NCBI RefSeq assembly: GCF_011386835.1 | Contig: NC_088795.1 | Coordinates: 119,367,434-119,431,433 of the forward strand | DNA length: 64,000 nt | Direction of reading: 5' to 3' | Source: Chrysemys picta bellii | Taxonomy: Eukaryota; Chordata; Testudines; Emydidae | In this document: positions 20,859 through 30,761 of the stretch, one piece after another | Position numbering within the stretch: position 1 is the first letter of the stretch | How the letters are laid out: every line of letters begins with the position of its first letter | Notes under the pieces: model-generated | What the model was told of the DNA's origin: nothing | Database searches by the model: none | Seen by the model: the letters and a program-made list of their open reading frames with translations, nothing else | Program-made: the position numbers and the translations under genes

Positions 20859-23800
20859 AACTATGGTTGCCTCAAATTGACATTCAAGGGAAAAGAATCT
20901 GAAGTGGCAAATGTATGTCAGGATGAACTCAATACGTAGAGCTGCAAATAAGTGTGGTGTTTTGAGTTTTGTTTAGCACTGGAATTGGCCTTAAAGAAAA
21001 AAAGTAAAAGAAAAACTTTTTAAGTAACAAAACCAAGGCTTAGCCTTAAGAAGCTTACTAGAATGAGTGTTTGCTGTGGACAGCATTATACATTCTGCAC
21101 TTTTAACGAAGGCAATGAAACCAGGCAATTTTAAGCTTGCCTTTTTTTAATTTCAGTATAAGTATTTTTTAAATACTGGTAATTGGTAACAGTGTGGGTT
21201 GCTTTGAAAGCTACTCCCCAGTTTGATTCTTAACCAGAATATACATGCATAAGAGTAGGTGGATTTGGAGAACCTGTTCAGTAACTGGTGCTGGAGTTTA
21301 TAGTTAGTGAGGTAAGGATCACTTTCTTAGAAATGTCCCCTATTTTTAAAAGCTATAGGCCTCATTTACCAAAGAGACTGTTAAAGTAAAATAGAACTAC
21401 ATTCCATCCCATTAACTGAAAACAAAGACCAAACAAAAACACCATGGTAAGTAGAAAATACACTTAAAAACTAGGGAGGGAGGAGTCAGACTAGCAGTAC
21501 AGCAACAGAGTCCATTTTCAACCTGCATTGCAACAGTGTTTCCCAATATAGATGCATTGGGAAAGTGCCACATTAATCCCACTGGATACTAAGCTCTCCA
21601 AGGGATGATCTGTAGTATTACTATAGCATTATTTCCCATTGGCTCACTCCCATGCCCCTATTGAACAGAAGTAAGATGCTAGTAAATGGTAATTAGCAAG
21701 TGAGGTTTGCTGGGGAAAGTGTCAAGAAATGGTAATTCGCTAAAGGGATGAGTAAAATTCATCCATTGATCTAGTTCTTTTTGAGGATAATGGTGTTTTT
21801 AAGACCAGCCTGTACCACACGGTACTACGCTTGAGCAAGTTACGCAGATGGCAAACTGCAGTTGCATATTTCCGTTATACAGCTAAAATTTTCTCTGCCT
21901 TCATCAACTGAATGTTTGATTGTAAATCATAAGTGTCCATGATTTACATTATACACTATACAAAAAACTGCGTGGGATAAATTGCTTTATAAATAATATG
22001 AATTTCAACACTGAAAAGGGAAAATAACTGAAGCAATATGCATTCGATAGCTGTAAATGGGAATTTCTGAATCCTCTTTAGCTTTGGATTTTATGTTCAC
22101 AATCACCCTACAGTCTGTCTTTATGCTGGCTGCTCTAATGTTGTCTGAAACACAAGTATAGATGAGAGAGAACCTGAGCTAACACAACTGAAATAAAAGT
22201 GGAAGTATACTTGCACACACTATTGAATTCCAAGCACATAGAGCATATAATGTAAAGTGTCTATAGGATACATGCAAAATACTATCCATTAGTGAAGTAA
22301 TATATTTTCCTTAAGTGGCATTTTGACCATAATCTTTAAAAAGACTCAAATGCAACTATGATTTTTCTAAATAAGTGCTTCAGGATTCTGTCACTTCAAA
22401 GAGAATGTAATACAAATGCAGCTTGTAAGTCTGTTACCTCTTTGGCCTCTCTTCCCCTTCTGCACTTTGTATACCTACCATAATTAGCTACTTAGCTTAT
22501 TTCTGGTGCTGGCCATTAATTTCTTCAGTAACTGGCAGCATAGTAAACATTCTAGTGAAGGTAAATGTCCAGGCATCAGAATGGCATTTCCTTTCTCTCA
22601 TCAGAAATTGCTTAGCTTTGGTCCTTTCATGACTGGTATTGACATTGCAGATGCTATGAAGTGCAATAGAAAGTTGGAAAGTCGGTACCTTTTGATCTAC
22701 ATTATATTTTTAATATCACAGATATGCCTTTTTTGTGAAGGTGTATAGAGGCCTAACATCCAGAACATTTGCACTATAAATTTACGTACTACACATTACG
22801 TATTTATGTAGACCAACTTTATCCTCCGTATACATCCAGTTAGATGGTACTGTAGCTGGCTTTGAAACTGTAACTTAGTCTTCATTACAACTTAATTTGT
22901 AGGTCCTTTTTAAATCAAGTGTCAGAACACGGTTCACCTACCTTATTGGAATACAGTGTTTGCCACTGGACATATAGCAGCCATCCCCAATCGGTCTCAT
23001 TTTGCCCCTCATCTAATCGGATATTTAATGTTAACACTGAAAATGGGCTTGGTTGTGGAAAAAGGCCTGCTGCAGCACTTGTGCACTGTTTGTTACTTGC
23101 AGATGTAATTATTTTGTTCTGTGATTGATTTTTTTGTTTTGTTTTTTCTTAGATGTATATATTTTCTAATTGATTTATTTGTGTACATAAAGGTATGTTC
23201 TTTAAGTAATGAAGAAAAGCAATGCAATAAGGAGCTTTGCACAGTTTATTTTAAAATAAAACCCTGTATTTGGGAAAACTTTTCACCTGCCTAAAGATGC
23301 AGTTTAAGCTTTTCAGTATACTTGATTTGAAAATACGCTTGAATTTTGATAATGCTGTTGAGATGTATAATGGAATAGGATTACTTGCCACTATAGCTTT
23401 TTAATTTTCTGACAGCATACCAAATATCTTAATTAGCTATTAAGGAAGATTTTCATACTTAAATTCAGGGATTGCATACCAGATTTTGCCATCTTGATTT
23501 TATTGTTCAGGGGTACGTGTAAAATGCATTGAGATTTCCCTATTCTCCATCAAAACAGAGAGCTGTTCTTTTTTCCCCCTAACGGGTTTTAAAAAAATGA
23601 AAATGCTGCAATAATTTAGAAGTCTGCAACTTTCACTTTACATGCAGCAAATAAGAGAAACTAGGAAGACTGCACCCTGGTTTGGGATTTTGTGCAACCT
23701 GCACTTTACAGTAAAACAAAATATTTTGCATCTTCAATCAGTAATAGTCAAAATGTATCATTTAGTAAAGAATATCATTTTGAAAGGTACTTTATAATGG

Positions 23801-23975
23801 CTTCTATTTTTGAATGTTTTAAATACTAGAACGATATGTAAAGAACTATTGACACTCTCTGTATATCATGTTTGGTTTTATGTACAATTATCAATTTTTG
23901 TTTAGGTAAGTGTATCAAATGAACTTTTTTGAACTGTAAATATGGTTTTATTAAAGTCATGTAAAGTTACCTAGA
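20859..23975 (+). other. TBC1D14: TBC1D14 3' UTR
   Basis: AT-rich, ORF-poor stretch after the stop with no transposon signature I can recognise, as expected for a long selected 3' UTR. Candidate poly(A) signals are AATAAA at 23255-23260 and ATTAAA at 23950-23955. The distal site is preferred because non-repetitive sequence continues up to it. The exact end is inferred. Confidence 0.65.
23950..23955 (+). terminator. TBC1D14: ATTAAA poly(A) signal, probable TBC1D14 3' end
   Basis: ATTAAA within 'tggttttattaaagtcatg', about 3.1 kb after the stop codon. A proximal AATAAA at 23255-23260 could give a shorter isoform. Confidence 0.5.
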
Positions 23976-24360
23976 TCACACTGTGTCAATTACAGTGTAA
24001 TCCAGGCCGAAGTTCCTGAGTTTATATACCAATACCCAACCTGTTGATAAGGAATCAACTCCTCTTCCTGACTCCATTCAATGAATGAACCAGAAACCCC
24101 AACTTTGCATATGCTACAATTTCATAGTGTATTCTTTTTTAAAAACTGTTTGTTTTCCCTTCCCTGTTCTGACTGCTATAATCCAGTCTGCTTGAAAATA
24201 TTTGGAATTGCTTCCTTTTTTTCAGCTAGCACATACTGGCACATATGGTTTACAAAGAAAGGGATTTTCAGGTTTAACTGTTCCCTTCCTATGGGAAAGT
24301 ACAATATGGCACCATACAGGAACTAAGGGTCCATGGATCTCCCGAGTCTCATGTTACAGT

Positions 24361-25060
24361 CAGGGGTCAGCACCACCGTGTAGCGCGACGGACGCTTGAC
24401 TAAATTACCGGACTTAGTGACAGACATTGGCCGGGAGTGGGAAAGGGCTCTGGGCTGAGGCAGGAGGTTGGGGTGTGGGAGGGAGTGTATGGGCTCTGCG
24501 CTGGGGGTGTGGGTTCCAGGGTGGGGCCAGAAATGAGGGGTTCAGGGGATGGGAGTGGGCTCTGGGCTAGAGCAGGAGATTGGGGGGGATGAGCGCTCCA
24601 GCTGGGGGTGCAAGCTTTGGGGTGGGGCAGGGGGTGAGAGGTTTGTAGGGCAGGAGTGGGATCAGGGCTGGGGTAGAGGGTTGGGTTGTGGGAGGGGGTC
24701 AGTCGTGCACACTCCAGGAAGCTCTTACCTCAAGCAGCTCCCAGTCCCCTCTCCAGCTCCAACACGGAGGTACGGCCAGGTGGTTCTGCATGCTGCCCTC
24801 TCCACAGGCACTGCCCCCGAAGCTCCTAGTGGCCATGGTTCCTGGCCAATGGGCTGGGAGCTGCAAAGTCAGTGCTTGCTCGGGGGGGGGGGGGGGAACA
24901 CGGTGGCAGCGTGCTTGCAGAGGCGCCTGGCTGCACCTCCGCCGGCAACAGCACGGGGGGAGACACTTGTGGGGAGCTGCCTGAGGTGAGCCCCCCCACG
25001 GACCTCAAAATTTTTACCATGGACACTTGTGTCCATGTACAGACACATTGCCGACCTCTG
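24361..25060. mobile_element. Non-autonomous hAT element, 700 bp, perfect 8 bp target duplication
   Basis: Flanked by gttacagt at 24353-24360 and 25061-25068. It starts caggggtcagcacc and ends attgccgacctctg. The interior is GC-rich with a G homopolymer near 24883-24896, and the 146-codon ORF inside has no recognisable domain. Confidence 0.85.
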
Positions 25061-25448
25061 GTTACAGTTTCAAATTCTAATAATTTTCCTCAGGAGGAAG
25101 GGCTTTGGAAGACTAGAGTGGTAATTGTTTGTTCCCACAACATTGGGACACAATGAGAAAACAAAATCCCAAGGAGGTTGCATAAGATTAAATGAATGTT
25201 TGTTTTTTAACTGCTGCAGAGTGCATTTGCTCCCTCCATTCTTCCCCTATCTGAGTCAAACCTCCATCCTGAGGAGCTTATTTTCCGTGCTTACTAGCCT
25301 CTCCTCCCCCAGGCCATATGTACCTGAAAGTGAAAGGAATATTAGCCCTTGCTGCTTAATAGTCTTAAAAGAAAATGGCTTATGTGACACTTTCTCTTAC
25401 TTGAGGCTTAAGACCAAAGGAACAAAGTGTAAGAAGACTCATTAGCCA

Positions 25449-25522
25449 CTGTCAGAGGAAAGGATACTGAGCCTGATGGACCTTTGGTCTGACCCAGTAT
25501 GGCCGTTCTTATGGTCTTATGA
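25449..25522 (+). mobile_element. CR1 3'-end fragment
   Basis: Contains 'gatggacctttggtctgacc' followed by cagtatggccgttcttatgg, the same 3' terminus as the copy at 15525-15935. Confidence 0.7.
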
Positions 25523-26443
25523 CTATTTAAAGGAAATCCAACTACACTGGTAGGGCTTTGGAACATACCCCAAAAAGTAGGAATAATAGATACTGTTCTT
25601 TTGGAATAGTAAGTACAACGGAAGATGGCGTTTATGAAGCTTGTTGTATGGTGAGAGAGAACTGTAACTTGATCATCATACTGAGGCTCAAGTAGATAGC
25701 GTGTAATTCTATTACAGGGAGTCTATTACTCATATGACCTTATATCTTTACCAAAACAATTGAGTAGGAAACCAAATAGATGCTCTACTGCACAACAGTA
25801 CATCTTTAACTTAAAATTTTAAGTTAAAGAAGAGCTTACCTATTTGCCTGAGTAACGGGGCTTAACCTGAAAGAAACGGTTTTATAAATAAATTATTTCC
25901 CTTTTTCACTTAAGATGTTGGCCACTATATTTATTGGAATATGTCTCCATGTGCTGGCTAGTGTCTAGAAGAGATTAAATTGGGTAGTGGTGTTTTGCCC
26001 CAATTAGTCAACCTATTTTGTAGTCTCTCATCACTACTGGAGATTTAGTAGAGCACCAAAAACCAGAAAGGCTACTTCAGAGATCACTTAAAAAAAATAG
26101 TTGTAAACGTTTTTAGAAACTTAATGCTTTTTAATCTACTCTTTTATATATCTTAGCTAAGAAAACTCAGAATAAGTTTGTTTGCTGATTCTAGCCAAGA
26201 TCTAGTGCACTGGACTTACTGAGAAGGCAAGAATATTTGTTGTTCATTTTGTAATTAGAACCTCATGATGCTGTCATTTCTCAGATGTATGTTGAACATG
26301 TGCAGACCTTGAGACTGATATGTCTAATGATGCTTATTGCATCAACTTGTGCAGTTTAGGATCTGTACTAAGTCCACAGATGAACCACCATGACTTATTG
26401 GGGGTAGGAGAGATTTGGATTTCCAAGTAAAGTATGTCTAAGG

Positions 26444-27162
26444 CAGAGGTGGGCAAACTATGGCCCACGGGCCACATCCAGCCTGTGGGACTCTCCTGCC
26501 CGGCCCCTGAGCTCCCAATCTGGGAGGCTAGCCCCTGGCCCCTTCCCCACTGTCCCCCCTCCCCTACAGCCTCAGCTCACTGTGCCGCGTGCAATGCTCT
26601 GGGCGGCGGGGCTGCGAGCTCTTGCCGGGCAGCGCAGCTGCAGAGCCACAGCCTGACCCAGTGCTCCGGGCTACGTGGTGGCGGCGTGGCTTGGTCCAGC
26701 CAAGCGGCACGGCTGCCTGTCCTGGTGCTGGGGGCAGCGCGGCTGTTGCATTGCCAGCCACTGGTGCTCCAGGCAGCAGGGTAAGGGGGCAGAGAGGGGG
26801 GGGGATATGTTGGCTAGAGGGCAGGGGAGTTTGGGGTGATGGTCGGGGGTGTGGATAGGGGTCGGGGCAGTCAGAGGACAGGAAACAGGGGTTGAATGGG
26901 GGTAGGGGTCCCGGGGGGGCAGTCAGGAAGGAGAGGGGGGGTTGGATGGGGTAGCGGGGGGCAGTCAGGGAGAAGGGAGGGTTGGATTGGGCAGGGGTCC
27001 CGGGGGGGCGGCTGTCAGGGTGAGAAGCAGGGGGGTCGAATAGGCTGAGGGGGCTGGGTCACGCCTGGCTGTTTGGGGAGGCACAGCCTCCCCTAACCGG
27101 CCCTCCATACAATTTAAAAAAACTGATGTGGCCCTCATGCCAAAAAATTTGCCCGCCTCCTG
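26444..27162. mobile_element. Non-autonomous hAT element, 719 bp, perfect 8 bp target duplication
   Basis: Flanked by gtctaagg at 26436-26443 and 27163-27170. It begins cagaggtgggcaaactatgg and ends with caaaaaatttgcccgcctcc then tg. The GC-rich interior includes repeated ggggtcccggggggg-like wording. A partial relative lies at 57672-57732. Confidence 0.87.
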
Positions 27163-27737
27163 GTCTAAGGGTCTATTGCCTTAGTATGTAAATGCCAGTG
27201 TTAAAACTACTGCTTGTCATCTTGCTCTCGAAGTACTGAAGTTATAACCCCCTGCCACTGTTCTGACCCACATAATTTCACTGCTGTAGAGACATTTCTT
27301 CTTGCTTTAGAAACCAGAAAAAGGTCAGGCACTAGCCACTCATTACTTACTAGACCAGTGCAAGCTACGAGTGGGCTGAGAGAGCCCTCTCCAGCTCTGC
27401 CCTCTGCAAGCATTTTTCATCCACCAGTGGCCAATATGTTAACTCCCTCACAGGAATGATTTAAGGATTCATTAGCATCCATAGTTCTGCAGCTCTTTCA
27501 TTCTGTGAACATCTTCATAAGAGAACTTTTCATGGATCTCCCTTTCAACTCTCTGCTGCTTGGCTGTCAAAATGTTTAATTCTGTGGACCAATAAGGAAA
27601 ACGCTGCAGATCACTGGTACTTCACCAACCATAGCTTGAGGATAATTAGGTTAGTTAACACCTGTACAGTGTATTCTGCATATAAATACAAGACAATTGC
27701 TATGTATTAATACTAAAACAAGCTCCTGATACATTGT

Positions 27738-27743
27738 TTTATT
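27738..27743 (-). terminator. CCDC96: Possible CCDC96 poly(A) signal
   Basis: TTTATT on + (AATAAA on -), 524 bp beyond the CCDC96 stop. It is the best candidate I see, but unsupported by transcript data. Confidence 0.35.
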
Positions 27744-28266
27744 TACAATCTATATATATCACTTTAATTTTTGTAAAACTCTCTGAAGATATAATTCTCA
27801 AAACATGTGAGAGGTCGGTAAGTACACCCACTTTCGAGTTGTGAGGAACAGACTGCCAAGGCCACACAGTGAGTTAGTGGCAGAACCAGGACTGGAATCT
27901 GAGGGTATTTGACTTGCAGTTTTTTGCTTACACCAGAGGGTGATGCTGCCAGCGATTAGAATAGTGCCAGTGTGTGTGTTTTTTAAATGCATACTTAAAA
28001 TATCAATATGATAGAGTAAATAGCCAAATATGCTTGGTTTCTTCATGAGCCATTGAAAAAGGCAGAACTTCATGGCAGTCTCCTGATGGAATGTATAACA
28101 TTAAAACTTTGGAAACAAAGTTTTCATTAGATATGAAAGTGAGACTATTTCACCCTTTTACTATATTCCAAGCCTGTAAATGAAAAACAATTTCAGAGAC
28201 AAATAAACCAATTTAAGTGCTCAATTTTTGTTTTTCTGTCTTTTAACCTCACTTTCTCCAAAATCC

Positions 28267-28812
28267 TCATTCTGGTAGAAAGGATTTTGCTTCCTTGATT
28301 TTTTTCTTTACGGCTTTGCAAGTAAGAGTGAGTCCAGCATGGTGACGTTTCAGCATCTCCAGCCGCTGACTGAGTACTTCAGCAGCATCCACCTTATTCT
28401 CAAAGTCCCGCAGCAGTGCCTCACTTCCGAGAAGCCCACACTTCTGTTGCAACTTCAAGTTGTGTTCCCGTAAACTATCCCTAGCCTGTTTGGTTTTGGT
28501 CAGAATCTCTCTTTTCTGGGCCACCAGTGTCTCAGTCTCCATCAGCTGGGCCCTTTGGTCTTGATTCTGAGCTTCTACAAACTGGAGTTTTTCTTTGAGC
28601 TGGGTCAGGACTTGCACTGTATTAGTGATCTTCTTCCGGAGCTTGAGAAGCTCTTCATTGCGCTCCTCAATCTTCTCATTGTAGGTCTGGTTCTCTATCT
28701 TCAGCTGCTCAAAGTCTATCAGATGCAGTCCTTCTGCCAGCTCCTCTTGAGCTTTCAGGCTTGCTTCAAGCTTTTCAATCTTATGCTGCAGTTTGATGTT
28801 TTCCAGGCGGAC
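28267..28812 (-). CDS. CCDC96: CCDC96 coding exon 2
   Basis: Acceptor ttaccattctag on the minus strand, in phase 0. 181 codons from VRLENIKLQHKIEKLEASLK to KSFLPE and stop. It carries most of the conserved coiled-coil domain. Confidence 0.92.
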   Translation of the reverse strand, partial: VRLENIKLQHKIEKLEASLKAQEELAEGLHLIDFEQLKIENQTYNEKIEERNEELLKLRKKITNTVQVLTQLKEKLQFVEAQNQDQRAQLMETETLVAQKREILTKTKQARDSLREHNLKLQQKCGLLGSEALLRDFENKVDAAEVLSQRLEMLKRHHAGLTLTCKAVKKKIKEAKSFLPE

Positions 28813-30031
28813 CTAGAATGGTAAAAATGAGAGACCAGGAAAGATTTATTAGCGTTTCCAATCCACCTCTCTATCAGGATAGGCCTTCTTTGTGCTTTGT
28901 CAAGTCTAAGTATAAATGACATAATTCCTGAAGCATCTTCCACTGATTTTTAGCAGGTGCTAGATACCAAGTAGGATTTTCAAAAGTGGCTCCTTCATTT
29001 GTAGGTGCCTAACTGCTTTTACAAGGTGAAGATATCTACGTTAAAGGGGTAGGTACTCTAATGTGATGCTAGCTGTGGCCCCACATCCCATAGGAACCAT
29101 GGACGCTGCTCTGGAACCACAAGTCCCATGTTAGGGGTGGCCTCACCTCACTCATCTCGTTCTCTTTACGCTGCTCCTTGGCTTGGATGTGCTCCACCTC
29201 CTTAATGGCAGCTTCCTTCCCCCCCAGCTGGCGCCCCATGGTGAAGAGGGTCACTTCCTTCTTGCAGGCCTGGAAGGCGAGCCAGTCGGCGTTCACCTGG
29301 TCCAGCTTCTCCGTGCAGCGCTGCTCCAGGTCGTCGAGCTGGAGCTGGTACCACGCCCTGTGCTGGGCCAGCTGGCTCCTCAGCTCCTCCAGCATGGCCA
29401 GGTAGCGTGTGTAGCGCTGCTCCTTGTCGGAGACCAGCTCCTCCAGCTCCACGCGGGGCGGCTCCTCGCCCTTCTTGCGGAAGAGCTCGAACAGCTTGAA
29501 CTGCAGGTGCCCGTTGTACTGGCGCGTGCGCTCGCGCTCGGCCAGCAGGAGCCGGTACTGCTCGGTCAGCTCCGCGCGCCGCCGCTGCTCCGCCGCCGCC
29601 GCCGCCTCCTCCCGCCCTTCCTCTTCCTCCTCCTCCTCCTCCTCGTCAATGGGGCTGCCCAGCTCCAGCAGGGGCAGGCTGGGCCGCCCCGCCCCCCAGC
29701 TCTCCTGGGGGCTTAGCACTTCCCCCACCTGCAGCGGGGGCGGCTCCTCGGCCTCGCCCTCCGTGAAGCTCGCGCTGGTGGGCGCCTCTGGGGCGGCTCC
29801 CGCCTCTGTCTCGGGGCTTCCCTCAGCGGCCGGGGAAGGAGGCTCCGTGCCCGCTCTGGGTTCCGGCTCTGCCGCCACCTCCTCCGCGGCAGCCTCTTCC
29901 CCCGACGGCTTCTCAAGGGGGCTCTCGCCCCCGGCCTCCTCCGGCCTCTCCTCCTCCGCGACGGGCCCCGGGCCCTCTGCCTCCACAGGGGACTCCCCGG
30001 GGTGCACCGGGGCCTCGGCCCCCTCCTCCAT
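28267..30031 (-). CDS. CCDC96: CCDC96 (CFAP184), ciliary coiled-coil protein
   Basis: Two coding exons on the minus strand (30031-29147 and 28812-28267) give 476 aa. The human protein is about 555 aa. Residues 1-128 are acidic, Pro/Ala/Glu-rich and low in complexity; a run of nine Glu (130-138) and AAAAA (143-147) follow. From about 148 to the end it is predicted coiled coil, with the conserved CCDC113/CCDC96 domain (IDFEQLKIENQTYNEKIEER, LLKLRKKITNTVQVLTQLKE) and a C-terminus ending KEAKSFLPE. The family partner is CCDC113/CFAP263; together they are reported to regulate ciliary beating near radial spoke 3. The start at 30031 has a purine at -3 and G at +4. It is divergent from TADA2B. Confidence 0.95.
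28813..29146 (-). other. CCDC96: CCDC96 intron (334 bp)
   Basis: GT...AG intron between the two coding exons. It includes wording such as 'ggattttcaaaagtggctcc' and taggtgcctaact that occurs in a dispersed reptile SINE-like repeat. Confidence 0.8.
29147..30031 (-). CDS. CCDC96: CCDC96 coding exon 1
   Basis: 295 codons from ATG (30031-30029) to AAC GAG ATG AGT GAG, then donor gtgagg. The open frame runs on to 29069, but the extra residues (RPPLTWDLWF...) match no CCDC96 sequence and are intronic. Confidence 0.9.
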
Positions 30032-30125
30032 CCCCTTAGCTGGGCCCTCTACCGGGCCGCTCCACGGCTTGAGTCGGACGCGTCGGTCTCAGCCCCACTC
30101 GCTTTGTTGTTTACCTGTCTTCTCC

Positions 30126-30139
30126 GTTGCCAAGGCAAC
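30126..30139. promoter_or_regulatory. Perfect RFX X-box
   Basis: GTTGCCAAGGCAAC fits the X-box GTNRCC-N(0-3)-RGYAAC with both half-sites complete and a 2 bp spacer. It lies 95 bp upstream of the CCDC96 ATG. RFX factors drive ciliary genes through such sites, matching the role of CCDC96. Confidence 0.75.
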
Positions 30140-30258
30140 AAGGCTGGACTCGTTCAGCCAATGGGAGGAGTAGCCTCCTCCCTGCGGAGACACTGTGCCG
30201 ACGCCCCAAACTGTTGGTCGACCACTCAGTGAAGGGGCTGCCTAGGGTCGCTTACCTG

Positions 30259-30432
30259 ATTGGTTGTAGTGGAGGCGGACGGAACCAGAGCCTCGAAGTC
30301 TATTGGTCCTTGGGTTTTCGCCACGCCTCGTCGCCCTCACCCTATTGGTTCACTTACGAGGGGCGTGTCCGATTGTTTGGCTCTATTGGGCTCCCACTAC
30401 GCGTCCCCGCCCCTTGGGCGCGCTGCCATTGG
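30259..30432. promoter_or_regulatory. Array of five ATTGG (inverted CCAAT) boxes, about 42 bp apart
   Basis: ATTGG at 30259, 30302, 30344, 30385 and 30428. Start-to-start distances are 43, 42, 41 and 43 bp, about four DNA turns each. These are candidate NF-Y sites, all in one orientation and placed upstream of TADA2B. Confidence 0.7.
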
Positions 30433-30491
30433 CCGTCCCTGAGTGTGGGCGGTGCCGCGCGTGCGCAGGGCGGCGCGGCGGGCGGGGTAAG

Positions 30492-30761
30492 ATGGCGGAA
30501 CTGGGGAAGAAGTACTGCGTGTACTGTCTGGCTGAGGTGAGCTCGCTGCGTTTCCGTTGCACCGAGTGCGCCGACATCGAGCTCTGCCCAGACTGCTTTT
30601 CGGCAGGCGCCGAGATCGGGCCGCACCGCCGATGGCACGGCTACCAGCTGGTGGACGGCGGCCGCTTCACCCTCTGGGGGGCCGAGGCCGAGGGCGGCTG
30701 GAGCAGCCGGGAGGAGCAGCTGCTGCTGGACGCGATCGAGCAGTTCGGCTTCGGCAACTGG
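30492..30761 (+). CDS. TADA2B: TADA2B coding exon 1
   Basis: 90 codons, MAELGKKYCVYCLAEVSSLR to GFGNW, donor gtaagc, phase 0. Encodes the ZZ finger and the first half of SANT; lies in the CpG island. Confidence 0.96.

Larger units (their letters stand above)
23976..27730. other. Intergenic spacer TBC1D14 - CCDC96
   Basis: Tail-to-tail spacer. It holds two large hAT-type elements (24361-25060, 26444-27162) and a CR1 3' scrap (25449-25522). The remainder is AT-rich with no ORF of recognisable family. Confidence 0.6.
30032..30491. promoter_or_regulatory. Bidirectional promoter CCDC96 / TADA2B
   Basis: Only 460 bp separate the two start codons, with no TATA box and high CpG density. It contains an RFX X-box (30126-30139), one forward CCAAT (30158-30162) and five inverted CCAAT boxes (30259-30432). 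Transcription start sites are not determined. Confidence 0.8.

Noticed and set aside
24549..24989. 146-codon ORF
   Set aside because: Lies wholly inside a GC-rich non-autonomous hAT element; no transposase or other motif.
29069..29146. CCDC96 reading frame continuing past the exon 1 donor
   Set aside because: The 26 extra codons are unlike CCDC96, and a consensus donor plus an in-phase acceptor at 28812 restore the conserved protein.
29424..30173. 249-codon + strand ORF across CCDC96 exon 1
   Set aside because: It is the antisense of a GC-rich, Ser/Glu-codon-rich exon. The product is low-complexity Ser/Arg with no domain, and CCDC96 on the other strand is certain.
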